Of a stretch of 64,000 bases of DNA, positions 48,066 to 57,048 are shown one piece after another. Position numbers and translations under genes: made by a program. The stretch's first letter is position 1. Every line of letters begins with the position of its first letter. The notes under the pieces are model-generated. The model had not been told where the DNA came from, ran no database searches, and saw only the letters and a list, made by a program, of their open reading frames with translations. Origin of the DNA: Paenibacillus sp. P25 (GTDB lineage: Bacteria; Bacillota; Bacilli; Paenibacillales; NBRC-103111); assembly GCA_024704175.1 (NCBI GenBank), contig CP085629.1, positions 558,001 through 622,000 of the forward strand. The letters are read 5' to 3'.

Positions 48066-48921
48066 CACGTTTATACCACTGGCCGGACATCCATTCGCTC
48101 GCTTTCCAGCGGAGCACGTCGGGTGAGGCCAGGTGGATGATTTCCTTGAAGAATTCGAGCTGCTCCGTATCCGGCATCGGGCGGAAGCTGCGCGCCACGG
48201 CGAGGTTCTGCTCCAGCTGCTCCATCGACTCCATCCCGACGATCGCCGTAGAGATCGGCGGCGAGAAGGTGTACCGCAGCGCCTGCTCATACCAGGGTGC
48301 CAGCTTCCCGAGAGCGAATACCTTCATGCCGATGACGGCGACGCCTTTCTCGATCGCCTTGGGCAGAAATTCATGGGCGAAGCTGTAGATGAAGTGATCC
48401 GCGGCGGACAAGGCGACCAATGCGCTGTCGAACGGGAACCGCTCGATGGCCTCGGTTTGGACCTTCGGATTCGTATGGCCGCTGATGCTGATCGCCCGGA
48501 TGACGCCCTGCTCCTTGGCTTCCCGCAACGCCTCCAGCGCACCGCCCTTGGCGAAGACTTGGTCCAGCTCCTCCATCGTCATGATATTATGGAGCCGCCA
48601 TTCGTCGACGCGGTCCGTCTGCAGCCGCTTGAGGCTCGCTTCAAGGAGACGCCAAGAGCCGTCCCGCGTGCGGTCGTGCGTCTTCGTCGCGACCCAGACC
48701 TCCTGCCGGCGGTCACGCAGCACAAGGCCCAGCCTTTCCTCCGATTGGCCGTTCGAGTAGCTGGGAGCGGTATCGAAGTAGGTGATGCCTTCGTCGATTG
48801 CGCGGTTCACGATCCGGACCGCCTGCTCCTCCGAGCAGTTGTGCTCGTCTACGATTCTTTGAGCGCCGAAGCTCAGGATAGGAAAATGCTTTCCCGTTTT
48901 GCCGAAGGCTCTGGTTTCCAA
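48055..48921 (-). CDS. Aldo/keto reductase
   Basis: A 288-residue NAD(P)H-dependent aldo/keto reductase. The catalytic tetrad is visible: Asp in ITYFDTAPSY, the Tyr in the same segment, Lys in VWVATKTHDR and His in DEWRLHNIM. The phosphate-binding part near the C-terminus is STAIVGMESMEQLEQNL. The likely start is TTG 48921 (reading METRAFGKTG), with AAAGGAG eleven bases upstream. It is intact. It stands alone, convergent with the deacetylase, and is not clearly part of the sulfur cluster. Confidence 0.85.
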   Translation of the reverse strand: METRAFGKTGKHFPILSFGAQRIVDEHNCSEEQAVRIVNRAIDEGITYFDTAPSYSNGQSEERLGLVLRDRRQEVWVATKTHDRTRDGSWRLLEASLKRLQTDRVDEWRLHNIMTMEELDQVFAKGGALEALREAKEQGVIRAISISGHTNPKVQTEAIERFPFDSALVALSAADHFIYSFAHEFLPKAIEKGVAVIGMKVFALGKLAPWYEQALRYTFSPPISTAIVGMESMEQLEQNLAVARSFRPMPDTEQLEFFKEIIHLASPDVLRWKASEWMSGQWYKRADS

Positions 48922-49016
48922 TAGGATTTCAACTCCTTTACATCTTATTATACTACAAAAGGGAACCGGGAAAAGAATACCCTCACAGCGGATGCACATA
49001 TAGAGGAGGTATGCTG

Positions 49017-50153
49017 ATGCGTACATCTTATGACATGATTATCGCCGGAGCCGGCTCCATGGGGATGAGCGCGGGCTATTATTTGGCCAGGCAGGGTGTA
49101 AGCACGCCGCTGATCGATGCGTTTGACCCGCCTCATTCGTCCGGAAGCCACCATGGGGAAACCCGGCTTATGCGACATGCTTACACGGGACACGAGGTTT
49201 ATACGCAGATGGCTCTCCGGGCGGACCGGTTGTGGAAGGAGCTGGAGGAGACCGGCGGGGAGCCGCTCCTCATCCGTTCCGGCGTGCTCAACATGGGGCT
49301 TTCCGGCTCCGCCTCCCTGGAGGCCAAGCGGTGGCGAGCTGAGGAATACCAGCTTGCCGTCGAGACGCTGTCTCCGGACGAAATCGTGAAGCGCTGGCCG
49401 GGAATCCGGCTTCCCGAAGCGTACATAGGATTATATGAAACGGAAGCGGGATATCTGCTCAGCGAGGCATGCGTCCGTGCATACCGACAGCAGGCGCTGG
49501 CCAGCGGCGCCGTTCTTCTCCCGAATACGCCCGTGAAGCATATTGAAATCAGCAGCAACGGGGCCGCTGTCAGCACGGAGGCCGGCCGGTTCACAGCAGA
49601 TAAGCTGATCCTTAGCTTGGGGGCCTGGTTCGGTTCGGTCGGCGGGCTCGGTCCGCTTCCGATCCGCTCCGTAAGGAAGGCCGTGGCTTGGTTCGAATCC
49701 GACGAAGCGCTGTTCGATACGGCGAGATTCCCCGGCTTCACCTTCGGCAGTGCGGATGGAGGTTTCTACGGCTTCCCAAGCATCGGCGGCTCGGGCCTAA
49801 AGATCGGCCGGCATGACGGCGGCCGGGAGTGGAGGCCGGGCGAGCCTTTTGAGCCGTTCGGCACCTATGAAGAAGACGAAGCGGACCTCAGGCGGGCGCT
49901 GGCGGCATTCATGCCGCGCGCCGCGGGAAGGCTGCAGAAGGGAGCCGTATGCAAATACGAGCTGACGCCGGATGAGCATTTTATCATCGACCGCCATCCG
50001 GAGCATGAGCATGTGCTGCTCGCAGGTGGATTTTCCGGGCACGGGTTTAAATTTGCCAGCGCCGTAGGCGAGTCGCTGTCGGACCTTGCGGTCAAGGGAC
50101 GAACGGGGTATGATGTTAGCCCGTTTGCGTTATCCCGTTTTATGCCGGTGTAA
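49017..50153 (+). CDS. soxA: Monomeric sarcosine oxidase / N-methyl amino acid oxidase
   Basis: A flavin-dependent amine oxidase of 378 residues. The FAD-binding motif is MIIAGAGSMGMSAGYYLAR at the N-terminus. The covalent FAD-linking cysteine is in GAVCKYELTPDEHFIIDRHP, matching the position in Bacillus sarcosine oxidase, and the end has GGFSGHGFKFASAVGE. ATG 49017 is preferred to 49011 because AGGAGG ends seven bases before it. It oxidises sarcosine or a related N-methyl amino acid to formaldehyde, glycine and peroxide. It lies divergent from the aldo/keto reductase gene. Confidence 0.9.
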   Translation: MRTSYDMIIAGAGSMGMSAGYYLARQGVSTPLIDAFDPPHSSGSHHGETRLMRHAYTGHEVYTQMALRADRLWKELEETGGEPLLIRSGVLNMGLSGSASLEAKRWRAEEYQLAVETLSPDEIVKRWPGIRLPEAYIGLYETEAGYLLSEACVRAYRQQALASGAVLLPNTPVKHIEISSNGAAVSTEAGRFTADKLILSLGAWFGSVGGLGPLPIRSVRKAVAWFESDEALFDTARFPGFTFGSADGGFYGFPSIGGSGLKIGRHDGGREWRPGEPFEPFGTYEEDEADLRRALAAFMPRAAGRLQKGAVCKYELTPDEHFIIDRHPEHEHVLLAGGFSGHGFKFASAVGESLSDLAVKGRTGYDVSPFALSRFMPV

Positions 50154-50201
50154 TGTGCTGACCGACCGCTTCGTTCCCGCCGCTGATCGGAATGCTGGAC
50201 C

Positions 50202-50228
50202 GAGGCGGCTACCGGAAGGTAACCGCCT
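50202..50228. terminator. Hairpin between convergent soxA and CMD genes
   Basis: GAGGCGG-TACC pairs with GGTA-CCGCCTC with one mismatch and a four-base loop. There is no T-tract on either side. Confidence 0.5.
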
Positions 50229-50237
50229 CTTCACGAT

Positions 50238-50621
50238 CTATTCCTGCGGGTTCTCCTTCAGCACGGAAGCGAGAGCATGGAAGGCATTCATCACTTTAGG
50301 AACACCCACATGGGGGATGCAGTGAATCAGCGTCTCGATCACCTCGTTCTTCGAGAGCCCTGAATGGAGCGCGACCATGAAGTGAAACCGGAGCTGGCCG
50401 GCCGTATCCCCTTGGGCCACCAGGCAGGCGATGGAAAGCATCTCTTTCTGAGGAATCGAAAGTCCTTCACGGGCATAAATTTCCCCGAAACCGAAGCCGA
50501 GCACGATATGAGCCAGCTCCGGGAAGTTTTCTTCCAGATCGGCAACCATTTTTTCTCCCTGACGGCCCGCCATCATGGCGAGCGTTCTTCTCCCTAGTTC
50601 TAATCTCTCTTCTCTATTCAT
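50238..50621 (-). CDS. Carboxymuconolactone decarboxylase family protein
   Basis: A 127-residue all-helical CMD/AhpD-like protein. It has PQKEMLSIACLVAQGDTAGQ with a single cysteine and the histidine-bearing LRFHFMVALHSGLSKNEVIE, then LIHCIPHVGVPKVMNAF. The C-x2-C redox pair of AhpD is absent, favouring the decarboxylase/lactonase type. It starts 15 bases after the TPP enzyme gene and its ribosome site (AGGAG) overlaps that gene's stop codon, so both are co-translated. The substrate is unknown. Confidence 0.85.
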   Translation of the reverse strand: MNREERLELGRRTLAMMAGRQGEKMVADLEENFPELAHIVLGFGFGEIYAREGLSIPQKEMLSIACLVAQGDTAGQLRFHFMVALHSGLSKNEVIETLIHCIPHVGVPKVMNAFHALASVLKENPQE

Positions 50622-50636
50622 GGGCGGTCACTGCTC

Positions 50637-52264
50637 CTATCCGCGCGCCAACGTGGGCGGAATTTCTTCGGGATCTACCAGCACTTCAATCACGATCGTT
50701 TCCCTGATTAGCAAAGCTTCACGAAGAACCTCTTCGAACTCCGGTTTCGTCCGCGCGCTGAAGGTCCGGGCCCCCATGGATGCGGCGAAGGCGGTGACGT
50801 TCAGCGGGACGTCATAAACGGTACCGTCCGCGCGGCCGGTATGATGCTTCATTCCCTTGTTCACCATGTCCAGACGGCCGTTGTTCAGAACGACGAAGAG
50901 GACGGGGGCTTGCTGATTCACCGCTGTAGAGATTTCCGTTCCGTGCATAAACATGCATCCGTCCCCGGTAAGGGCTACGATTCTCCGGTCCGGAGCCGCA
51001 ATTTGCGCGCCGACCGAATATCCTATGGCATGACCCATGGCGGCAAAGATGTCGTCGAACCGGAAAAATCCCGGCCTTGGAATATTCAGGCTTCGAATCG
51101 CGTGGTAGCTGTGGCTTCCGTCATCGCCGAAGATGAGGGTATCTTCCGGAAGTGTATGCCCCAGTACGTCCATCACCTCTACAGCGGTAATCGCATCGCC
51201 CGAAGAGCTCTCGCCGCCATGGCTCCGTTCCGCACGGACGGGTTGGCTCGCAGCCTTGTGCTCTGCAGGAACGAGGGCCAGGAGCTCTTCGATATTCCGC
51301 TTGGCATCCCCTTGGATGAAGAGCGTCTCGGAAGGGAAGGATTTCCCGACAAAGGTCCGCTCCACGTCAAAATGAATGATTCGCTGCGGCACCATGTCGT
51401 CAGTAAATCCGGGAACCGACATATCGCTTAATTTGGTGCCGACCGCGATAAGAAGATCGATGCCCGACTCAAGGACCATTCTTGCTTCCGGACAACCGCC
51501 TAGGCCATAAGGCCCGGCGTGGAGCGGATGCTGCGAGACGAAGGATCCTTTGCCGCCCGGCGTTGTAATCACGGGGATGTTCCACTGTTCGGCCAGTTGC
51601 CGAACCTCGGCATACGCGCCTGAAATATGGACGCCTTTGCCAAGAAAGAGGACCGGATTCTTGGCGCGCTCCATCCAATCGTACGCCTCCTGAAGCATGG
51701 TGGAGACGGTAGTATACCGGTGCTTCGGGATAGGTATCGTAAAGGGCGGCGTAAGCTCCGTCTGGACGTCATAGGGGATGCATAAATGAACCGGGCCTCT
51801 GACGCCGTACATCGCCCGCTCGAAGGCATGCTGCAAATAAACCGGAAGCTGGTCCCCGCGTTCCACCATCGCGCTGAACAACGTAACGGGCTCAAACATT
51901 CTCACGAGATCGGACGCAAAAAAAGTGGAATCTTGTCCTAAAGGTCTGCCGGTTACTTTGGCGCCCGCATGTCCGGTGAGAAACAATACCGGCAGATGAT
52001 AAGCTTTTGCTTGACCGGCCGCTGTAACCATATTGGTGCCGCCGGGCCCGGAGGTTCCGATGGAGACGCCTAGCGTTTGATTCATCAATGCATAGCCGGC
52101 CGCTGCATAACCTGCACCGGTTTCATGCCGGGACAATACATATTCGATCTCTTGATTGCCGAGTTCCAGGATCAGGGGACGACGGCTTTGCCGGGTACGC
52201 CGAAGACATGCTTGACTCCCCAGTTGCGTAAATGACGGACTAAGGCCGATACAACGGTTTCCAC
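50637..52264 (-). CDS. Thiamine pyrophosphate enzyme, acetolactate synthase-like (frameshifted)
   Basis: A ThDP-dependent 2-keto acid enzyme of about 543 residues. The catalytic Glu is in LSRHETGAGYAAAGYA, and the ThDP-Mg motif is LTGDGCMFMHGTEISTAV ending in VVLNNG. The middle FAD/NAD-like domain has GGKGSFVSQHPLHAGPYG. The start is GTG 52264 with AGGAGG eight bases upstream (reading METVVSALVRHL). One base is missing near 52176 in a run of four G on the plus strand. Flavin-binding residues are not evident to me, so the reaction (acetolactate synthesis, decarboxylation or acyl transfer) is open. It is encoded with a sensor kinase and a CMD protein. Confidence 0.8.
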
Positions 52265-52289
52265 CTGGAAAACCTCCTTCAAATAGTTT

Positions 52290-53882
52290 TTACAACGGCG
52301 ACTGAATGAAAAAGGTCGTACCACCCCCTATTTCGGATGTGAATGTGATCTTTCCCTTGTGGTTCTCCACGATCCGGACGCAGGTGGAAAGTCCGAGTCC
52401 AAGCCCTTCCTCTTTGGTGGTAAAGAAGGGGGTCAGAACATCCCGCTCTTGATCGCTCGCGATGCCGATGCCTTCATCGGAAACGCTGATCACCAGCTCT
52501 TTTCGAAGATGGTCGATTTTGGTGGAGATCGTTACTTTGCCGCCGGCAGGCATGGCTTCCATCGCATTTTGAATCAAATTGATGAATACCTGCTTGAGCT
52601 GGGAGGGATCGACATTCAAATGAATGTTCTCGTTCGGCGCATCGTAATGAATGACGCAGTTGCGCAAATGAGCCTGGCTTTCCATGAAATGGACGGTATC
52701 CTTAATTAACGCTTCGATGTCGCACAGCCTTCGTTCGGGAGATCCGGGCTTGGCCATCAGCACGAATTCCGTAATCAGCCGTTTCATCGTTTCGAGCTCG
52801 GCATAAATCAAATCGATGTACTCATAGTCGGGATCGCCCTGCTTCCGCGTGCGGAGCAGCTGGATAAAACCGATCACGGAAGTAAGAGGGTTCCTGATTT
52901 CATGAGCGATGCCCGCCGCGAGCTTTCCTACCGCCGAATACTTTTCCGCATTGAAAATTTGCTTCTCCAGTTCGGAGCGTTCGGTGATATCCCGGAATTG
53001 ACAGTAAGCGCCGATGAGGATTTGCTGGTCGTTGTATATCGGCATGGCGTCGAATAAACAAATGGTTCTCTCCTCGAGGGAATTGGTGAAGATAAGCTCC
53101 ACGTCCGTGAATCGTTTTTTGAATTTTAAAACGTCGTAAAGAAGGTTCCCGAACTGCTCAAAGGCGAAAATCGTATTGCCGATGACCTGCTCCCTCGACC
53201 GGTTGGTGATTTTTTCCGCAAATTGATTGAATTCGATGATATTTCCTTTCGGATCGGTAATAATCACCCCGTTATTCACCGTATTGATCATAAGCTCATT
53301 GATAATGGCCTGCTGTCTGCTTTGTTTGCGGAGCAGCGGCTCCCGTTCCATGGAATCCACCATACTGGTCAGCAGAGGAAGGTTATAAGGATTGTGGTAT
53401 TCGGCGGCGGTCATAAGAGCGATGGCCCCGGAAAGGTTGTTCATGAACCTCAGCTGAAAAGGTACGCAGTAGCATGCCGATTGATGAAGATATTCGTGGT
53501 AGTGTTCCTGACCGACCACTTGCATCGGCTGTTTATGGCTTAACGCGAGGTGAACCACATTCGTTCCCATCTCCTGTTCGCTCAGCTGGATGCCTTCGGT
53601 GATCCCGAGTTTTTCTAACGTTTCCCGAATGGGCTGGTCGCCGAAAATACTGATGATATGGCCTTCGTTGTCTGCAACAAGCATCATAAGGGGGCTGTCC
53701 GAGAGCAGGTTTAAGATCTTCTTGCCGAAAAACTGAACAACGGAGAGAACTTCGTGGTATTTGGTTTGTTTTCTGATCATTTCCCTCTCGCTTAACCGGG
53801 TGAGCGGGTTGGGGATGCTTGTTGACGTTAATCCCGTCTGTCTGCATCGTTCATGAGAGTTTAAGATGATCGTCGGCATCAT
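52290..53882 (-). CDS. Soluble PAS/GAF histidine kinase
   Basis: A 530-residue kinase with no membrane segment that I can see. The N-terminal sensor (about 35-190) resembles the AcoR/DhaR-type GAF, with EQEMGTNVVHLALSHKQPMQ and a QSACYCVPFQ stretch. A PAS domain follows (NGVIITDPKGNIIEFNQFAE). The phospho-acceptor is in IAHEIRNPLTSVIGFIQLL, and the ATPase part has NLIQNAMEAMPAGGK and EEGLGLGLSTCVRIVENH. AGGAGG lies eight bases before ATG 53882. No response regulator is nearby. It sits 25 bases before the TPP enzyme gene in the same operon. Relation to sporulation kinases is possible. Confidence 0.85.
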   Translation of the reverse strand: MMPTIILNSHERCRQTGLTSTSIPNPLTRLSEREMIRKQTKYHEVLSVVQFFGKKILNLLSDSPLMMLVADNEGHIISIFGDQPIRETLEKLGITEGIQLSEQEMGTNVVHLALSHKQPMQVVGQEHYHEYLHQSACYCVPFQLRFMNNLSGAIALMTAAEYHNPYNLPLLTSMVDSMEREPLLRKQSRQQAIINELMINTVNNGVIITDPKGNIIEFNQFAEKITNRSREQVIGNTIFAFEQFGNLLYDVLKFKKRFTDVELIFTNSLEERTICLFDAMPIYNDQQILIGAYCQFRDITERSELEKQIFNAEKYSAVGKLAAGIAHEIRNPLTSVIGFIQLLRTRKQGDPDYEYIDLIYAELETMKRLITEFVLMAKPGSPERRLCDIEALIKDTVHFMESQAHLRNCVIHYDAPNENIHLNVDPSQLKQVFINLIQNAMEAMPAGGKVTISTKIDHLRKELVISVSDEGIGIASDQERDVLTPFFTTKEEGLGLGLSTCVRIVENHKGKITFTSEIGGGTTFFIQSPL

Positions 53883-54105
53883 TCATTTGGCCTCCTGAAG
53901 CAACGGACTCATATCGGTACTCCTATTGCAGCTTGTGCTGCTTGTTGTATTTTTTTGGTTAATCAGGCAAAAGCTTTCTAGCTCACTCAACGAGATAATT
54001 CTACAAAAAATAGGGAATTCCTACCGAGTAAGGAAATAATTTGACAGAGAAGAAATGAGGAAGGAAGTCGCCGGATTTTTCGGACCTTCCGTGGACTGGA
54101 TTCTA

Positions 54106-54155
54106 TTGACACTTCATTCAAAATGGCCTACACTGTAATTCGATTAGCCGACTAA
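54106..54155 (+). promoter_or_regulatory. marR promoter with operator
   Basis: A near-consensus promoter: TTGACA (54106-54111), 17 bases, TACACT (54129-54134). The operator TTAGCCGACTAA (54144-54155) sits just after the start site and differs by one base from the perfect palindrome at 54617-54628. The rest of 53883-54105 shows only a small palindrome (TAGGGAATTCCTA near 54012) and nothing else clear. Confidence 0.75.
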
Positions 54156-54173
54156 TGAAAAGGGGCTGCAGTG

Positions 54174-54616
54174 ATGGAATTCGATTATTCGAGGTCCTTG
54201 ACCCATCTGCTCAGTCATGTGTACCGGCTCTATCGCCATAACGTCGACCTGCTGATTCAGGAGTACGGCGTGTTTCCGGGCCAGCCCCCGTTCTCATGCG
54301 GCTTACCGAATCGGACGGGCAAATTCAGAAGGAGCTTGCCCGCAAGGTGCATGTGAAGCCGGCGACGATGAACGTGATGATTACCCGAATGGAGCGGGCG
54401 GGGCTCGTCGTCCGCAGGCCGGACGAGAACGACCAGCGCCTGTCCCGCGTATACCTGACGGACAAAGGCCGGTCGGCCACCGGCGCGGTGAACAACGTGC
54501 TCCGCGATATTGAGGAGAGAGCTCTAGCGCATTTCAGCCTGGAGGAGAAGCTGCTCTTCCGGCGGCTTCTGCAGCAGATGCATCAGGATTTGGAAGATTT
54601 GAAACGGGAAAAATAG
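54174..54616 (+). CDS. MarR-family regulator (frameshifted)
   Basis: A MarR repressor of about 148 residues. The first helix region is SLTHLLSHVYRLYRHNVDLL, and the winged HTH has QKELARKVHVKPATMNVMIT, RMERAGLVVRRPDENDQR and SRVYLTDKGR. One base is missing near 54290 in a run of five C. ATG 54174 has AAGGGG eight bases upstream; GTG 54171 is an alternative. Operators lie at its promoter and between it and the efflux gene, so it should repress both itself and the transporter until a drug-like ligand binds. Confidence 0.88.
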
Positions 54617-54628
54617 TTAGTCGACTAA
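54617..54628. promoter_or_regulatory. Perfect MarR-type operator before the efflux gene
   Basis: TTAGTCGACTAA is a perfect 12-bp palindrome starting directly after the marR stop codon and 27 bases before the transporter start. It repeats the promoter operator at 54144-54155. Confidence 0.7.
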
Positions 54629-54654
54629 TGGATTAGGGAGTAAGGAGGAGCTTT

Positions 54655-55877
54655 ATGAACGATGCATCAAATTCGGCGTCTCCAAGCGGGGCGCGCTCAA
54701 GCCGCTTAACGATGGCTATTGTGCTGGGATCGCTGACCGCCTTCGGTCCGCTGTCGATCGATATGTACCTGCCGGCTTTGCCTACGCTGGCGGGGATCTT
54801 CACACCAGCACATCGCTGGCCCAGCTCAGCCTGACCGCCTGCCTCGTGGGGCTCGCCTCCGGGCAGCTCATCGCAGGACCCGTCAGCGACGTGCGCGGCC
54901 GGCGGTCGCCGCTCTTGATCGGACTGATCGTTTATGCGGTTGCCTCGCCGCTGTGTTCCTTCAGTACCTCCATCTGGGCGCTGATCGTGCTGCGGTTTAT
55001 CCAAGGGGCCGCCGGATCGGCCGGTATCGTCATCTCGAGAGCGATGGTGCGGGATATGTACTCGGGCAGCGAACTGACGAAGTTTTTCGCGCTACTCATG
55101 CTCGTCAACGGGGCCGCGCCAATTCTAGCTCCCATTGCCGGGGCGCAGCTGCTGAAGCTGACCGCTTGGCCCGGCGTGTTCGTTGTGCTCTGCGCAATCG
55201 GGGTCATCATGCTCCTGTCCGTCTTCTTCGTTCTGCCGGAGACGCTGGCGCCGCAGCAGCGTTCCAAGGGAGGGCTCAGGAACACGCTGTCGACCTTTGC
55301 CCGTCTCGCCTCGAACCGGAGCTTTATGGGCTACGCCCTGTCTCAAGGTCTCGTCAGCGCGGCCATGTTCGCCTATATTTCCGGTTCACCCTTCGTAGTA
55401 CAGGACTTATTCGGCGCTTCGCCGCAGATGTTCAGCTTGATCTTTGCCGTGAACGGCCTCGGCATTATCATTGCCGGGCAGCTCACAGGGAGGCTTGCAG
55501 GCCGGATCAGCGAGACCAAGCCGCTGATTACCGGGCTTACGTTGGCCGCGCTGGGGGGCCTCGCGCTGCTTGCGATGATTCTTATCGGCGCCGGGCTGTT
55601 CGCGATTTTGCCGCCGCTGTTCGTGATCGTGTCGTCCGTCGGTATCGTCTCGACCTCGTCTTTTTCGCTGGCGATGCAGGATCAGGGAAAATCCGCCGGC
55701 GGCGCTTCGGCGCTGCTCGGACTGCTCTCGCTCATTTCGGGCGGCATCGTGGCACCGCTTGTAGGGATTGGCGGGAGCAGCACCGCCGTACCGATGGGCG
55801 TCGTCATCGCCGCGGCGGAGATCGGCGCCGTGATGTGCTACTACTTCATGATCCACCGCCGCAGGAAGAGGGTCTGA
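54655..55877 (+). CDS. Bcr/CflA-family multidrug MFS transporter (frameshifted)
   Basis: A 12-helix drug:proton antiporter of about 408 residues. The first helix is followed by FGPLSIDMYLPALPTLAG, the Bcr hallmark. Then come QLSLTACLVGLASGQLIAGP, VSDVRGRRSPLLIGL and the antiporter-type motif VLRFIQGAAGSAGIVISRAM. One base is missing near 54793 in a run of four G, before DLHTSTSLAQ. AAGGAGGAG precedes ATG 54655. It is expressed with the preceding MarR gene and is followed by a strong terminator. Confidence 0.9.
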
Positions 55878-55905
55878 AATCCTTGCAATCCGCAAGGATT
55901 TTTTC
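55878..55905 (+). terminator. Terminator after the MFS transporter
   Basis: AATCCTTGC pairs perfectly with GCAAGGATT around a five-base loop and is followed by six T. It begins just after the stop codon. Confidence 0.9.
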
Positions 55906-55953
55906 ATTTGATAAGTATAAGTTGTCCATGACTTATTGCTTCGCATCAAACTT

Positions 55954-56001
55954 GATAAACGCGCTGGTCCTTGTAAGACAAGGACGGCGTAGCCGTTTAT
56001 C
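55954..56001. repeat. Stem-loop repeat with two nested stems
   Basis: GATAAACG pairs with CGTTTATC as the outer stem, and GTCCTTGT pairs with ACAAGGAC as the inner stem around a three-base loop. Short unpaired arms lie between. No T-tract follows. It resembles the intergenic palindromic element at 6120-6243 in style but not in sequence. Confidence 0.6.
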
Positions 56002-56025
56002 CTGGTGCGCCGGGTTCCCCGCTCG

Positions 56026-56916
56026 TCACGAAGACGGCGTATTCCGGCCGCGGAACTCCGACGGCGTACAGTGCTTCAGCCGCTTGAACGTTTTGATGAA
56101 ATAGCTGGGGCTGTCGAAGCCGACCTCCAGGGCGATATCGATGATTTTCCGGTCCGAGCGCTCCAGCCGCTTGACCGCCTGGTCTACTCGGACTGAATTG
56201 ATATATTCCACCGGCGTTTTCCGGACGACCGATTTAAAGAAGCGGCAAAAATGCCCCTCGCTCATATTCAGAAGCGCCGCGAGCTCCGGAACGCGGATTT
56301 CCGTATCGTAATGGTCGTGAATATGCCGCAGCACTCTTTTCACCCGGTCGATCTTCCCGTGGTCGGACGGCTCATAGGGCTCCGCGGACACCATCGTTCC
56401 GCCCTCGAACAGCTCGGAGAAGATCAGGTACAAATCCGCCTTGATCCGAAGCTCGTATGCCGGGGTTCGGTTCATATACCGTTCGATCAAATCCCTCAGG
56501 TGACCGATCAATCGGTTCTCCCAAGGCTCGGTGCCGCGGAAATGCAGCGGCGGAACCAGCCGGCGTTCCTGCAGCGGCCCGATATACCTTCTTTGAACCG
56601 CATCGCCGGTGGAGCTTGAGAGCAGAACCGGATCGAACACGGCCGCATACATGCAGAAAGGCCTTCCCTCCGAAGGAAAGGCGGCATGCAGTTCACCGCT
56701 TGGGATCATCGCCGCTTCGCCGGCAAACAAACGGACCCGGTCCGATCCGATCTGAATCTCGGCTTCCCCGTCCTTCATATATAACAATTCCATTTCGTGA
56801 TGCCAATGGTAATTGAAGATCATTTCACCGCCGTACCGCTCCGCCACTTGATAGACGCCGAGCGGGAACTCCGCGTCCCCGTGAACTCTTTCCTCCAGCA
56901 GATTATCCTTATTCAT
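56026..56916 (-). CDS. AraC-family regulator with cupin sensor domain
   Basis: A 296-residue regulator. The N-terminal cupin has HWHHEMELLYMKDGEAEIQI, typical of sugar-sensing AraC proteins. The DNA-binding part has IRVPELAALLNMSEGHFCRF and KIIDIALEVGFDSPSYFIKT, ending KRLKHCTPSEFRGR. The ATG at 56916 is the most natural start. It is divergent from the alpha-xylosidase gene with a 132-base shared region, so it probably controls that gene. It is intact. Confidence 0.88.
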   Translation of the reverse strand: MNKDNLLEERVHGDAEFPLGVYQVAERYGGEMIFNYHWHHEMELLYMKDGEAEIQIGSDRVRLFAGEAAMIPSGELHAAFPSEGRPFCMYAAVFDPVLLSSSTGDAVQRRYIGPLQERRLVPPLHFRGTEPWENRLIGHLRDLIERYMNRTPAYELRIKADLYLIFSELFEGGTMVSAEPYEPSDHGKIDRVKRVLRHIHDHYDTEIRVPELAALLNMSEGHFCRFFKSVVRKTPVEYINSVRVDQAVKRLERSDRKIIDIALEVGFDSPSYFIKTFKRLKHCTPSEFRGRNTPSS

Positions 56917-57048
56917 GCCCCAGCTCCCGATGATCAAAATTGTGCTATAAACATGCCGTTTTTCTGCAAGACACCGCATACAAAGGTCATTATTATTTTA
57001 ATCAAAAGAAAGGCTGCAAACAATCCAGAAACGGAAGGAAGACAGGCA

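Noticed and set aside
54953..56104. A 383-codon open frame in another frame of the MFS gene
   Set aside because: Arg-rich out-of-frame translation of a membrane protein gene; the Bcr/CflA reading is intact over the same stretch.
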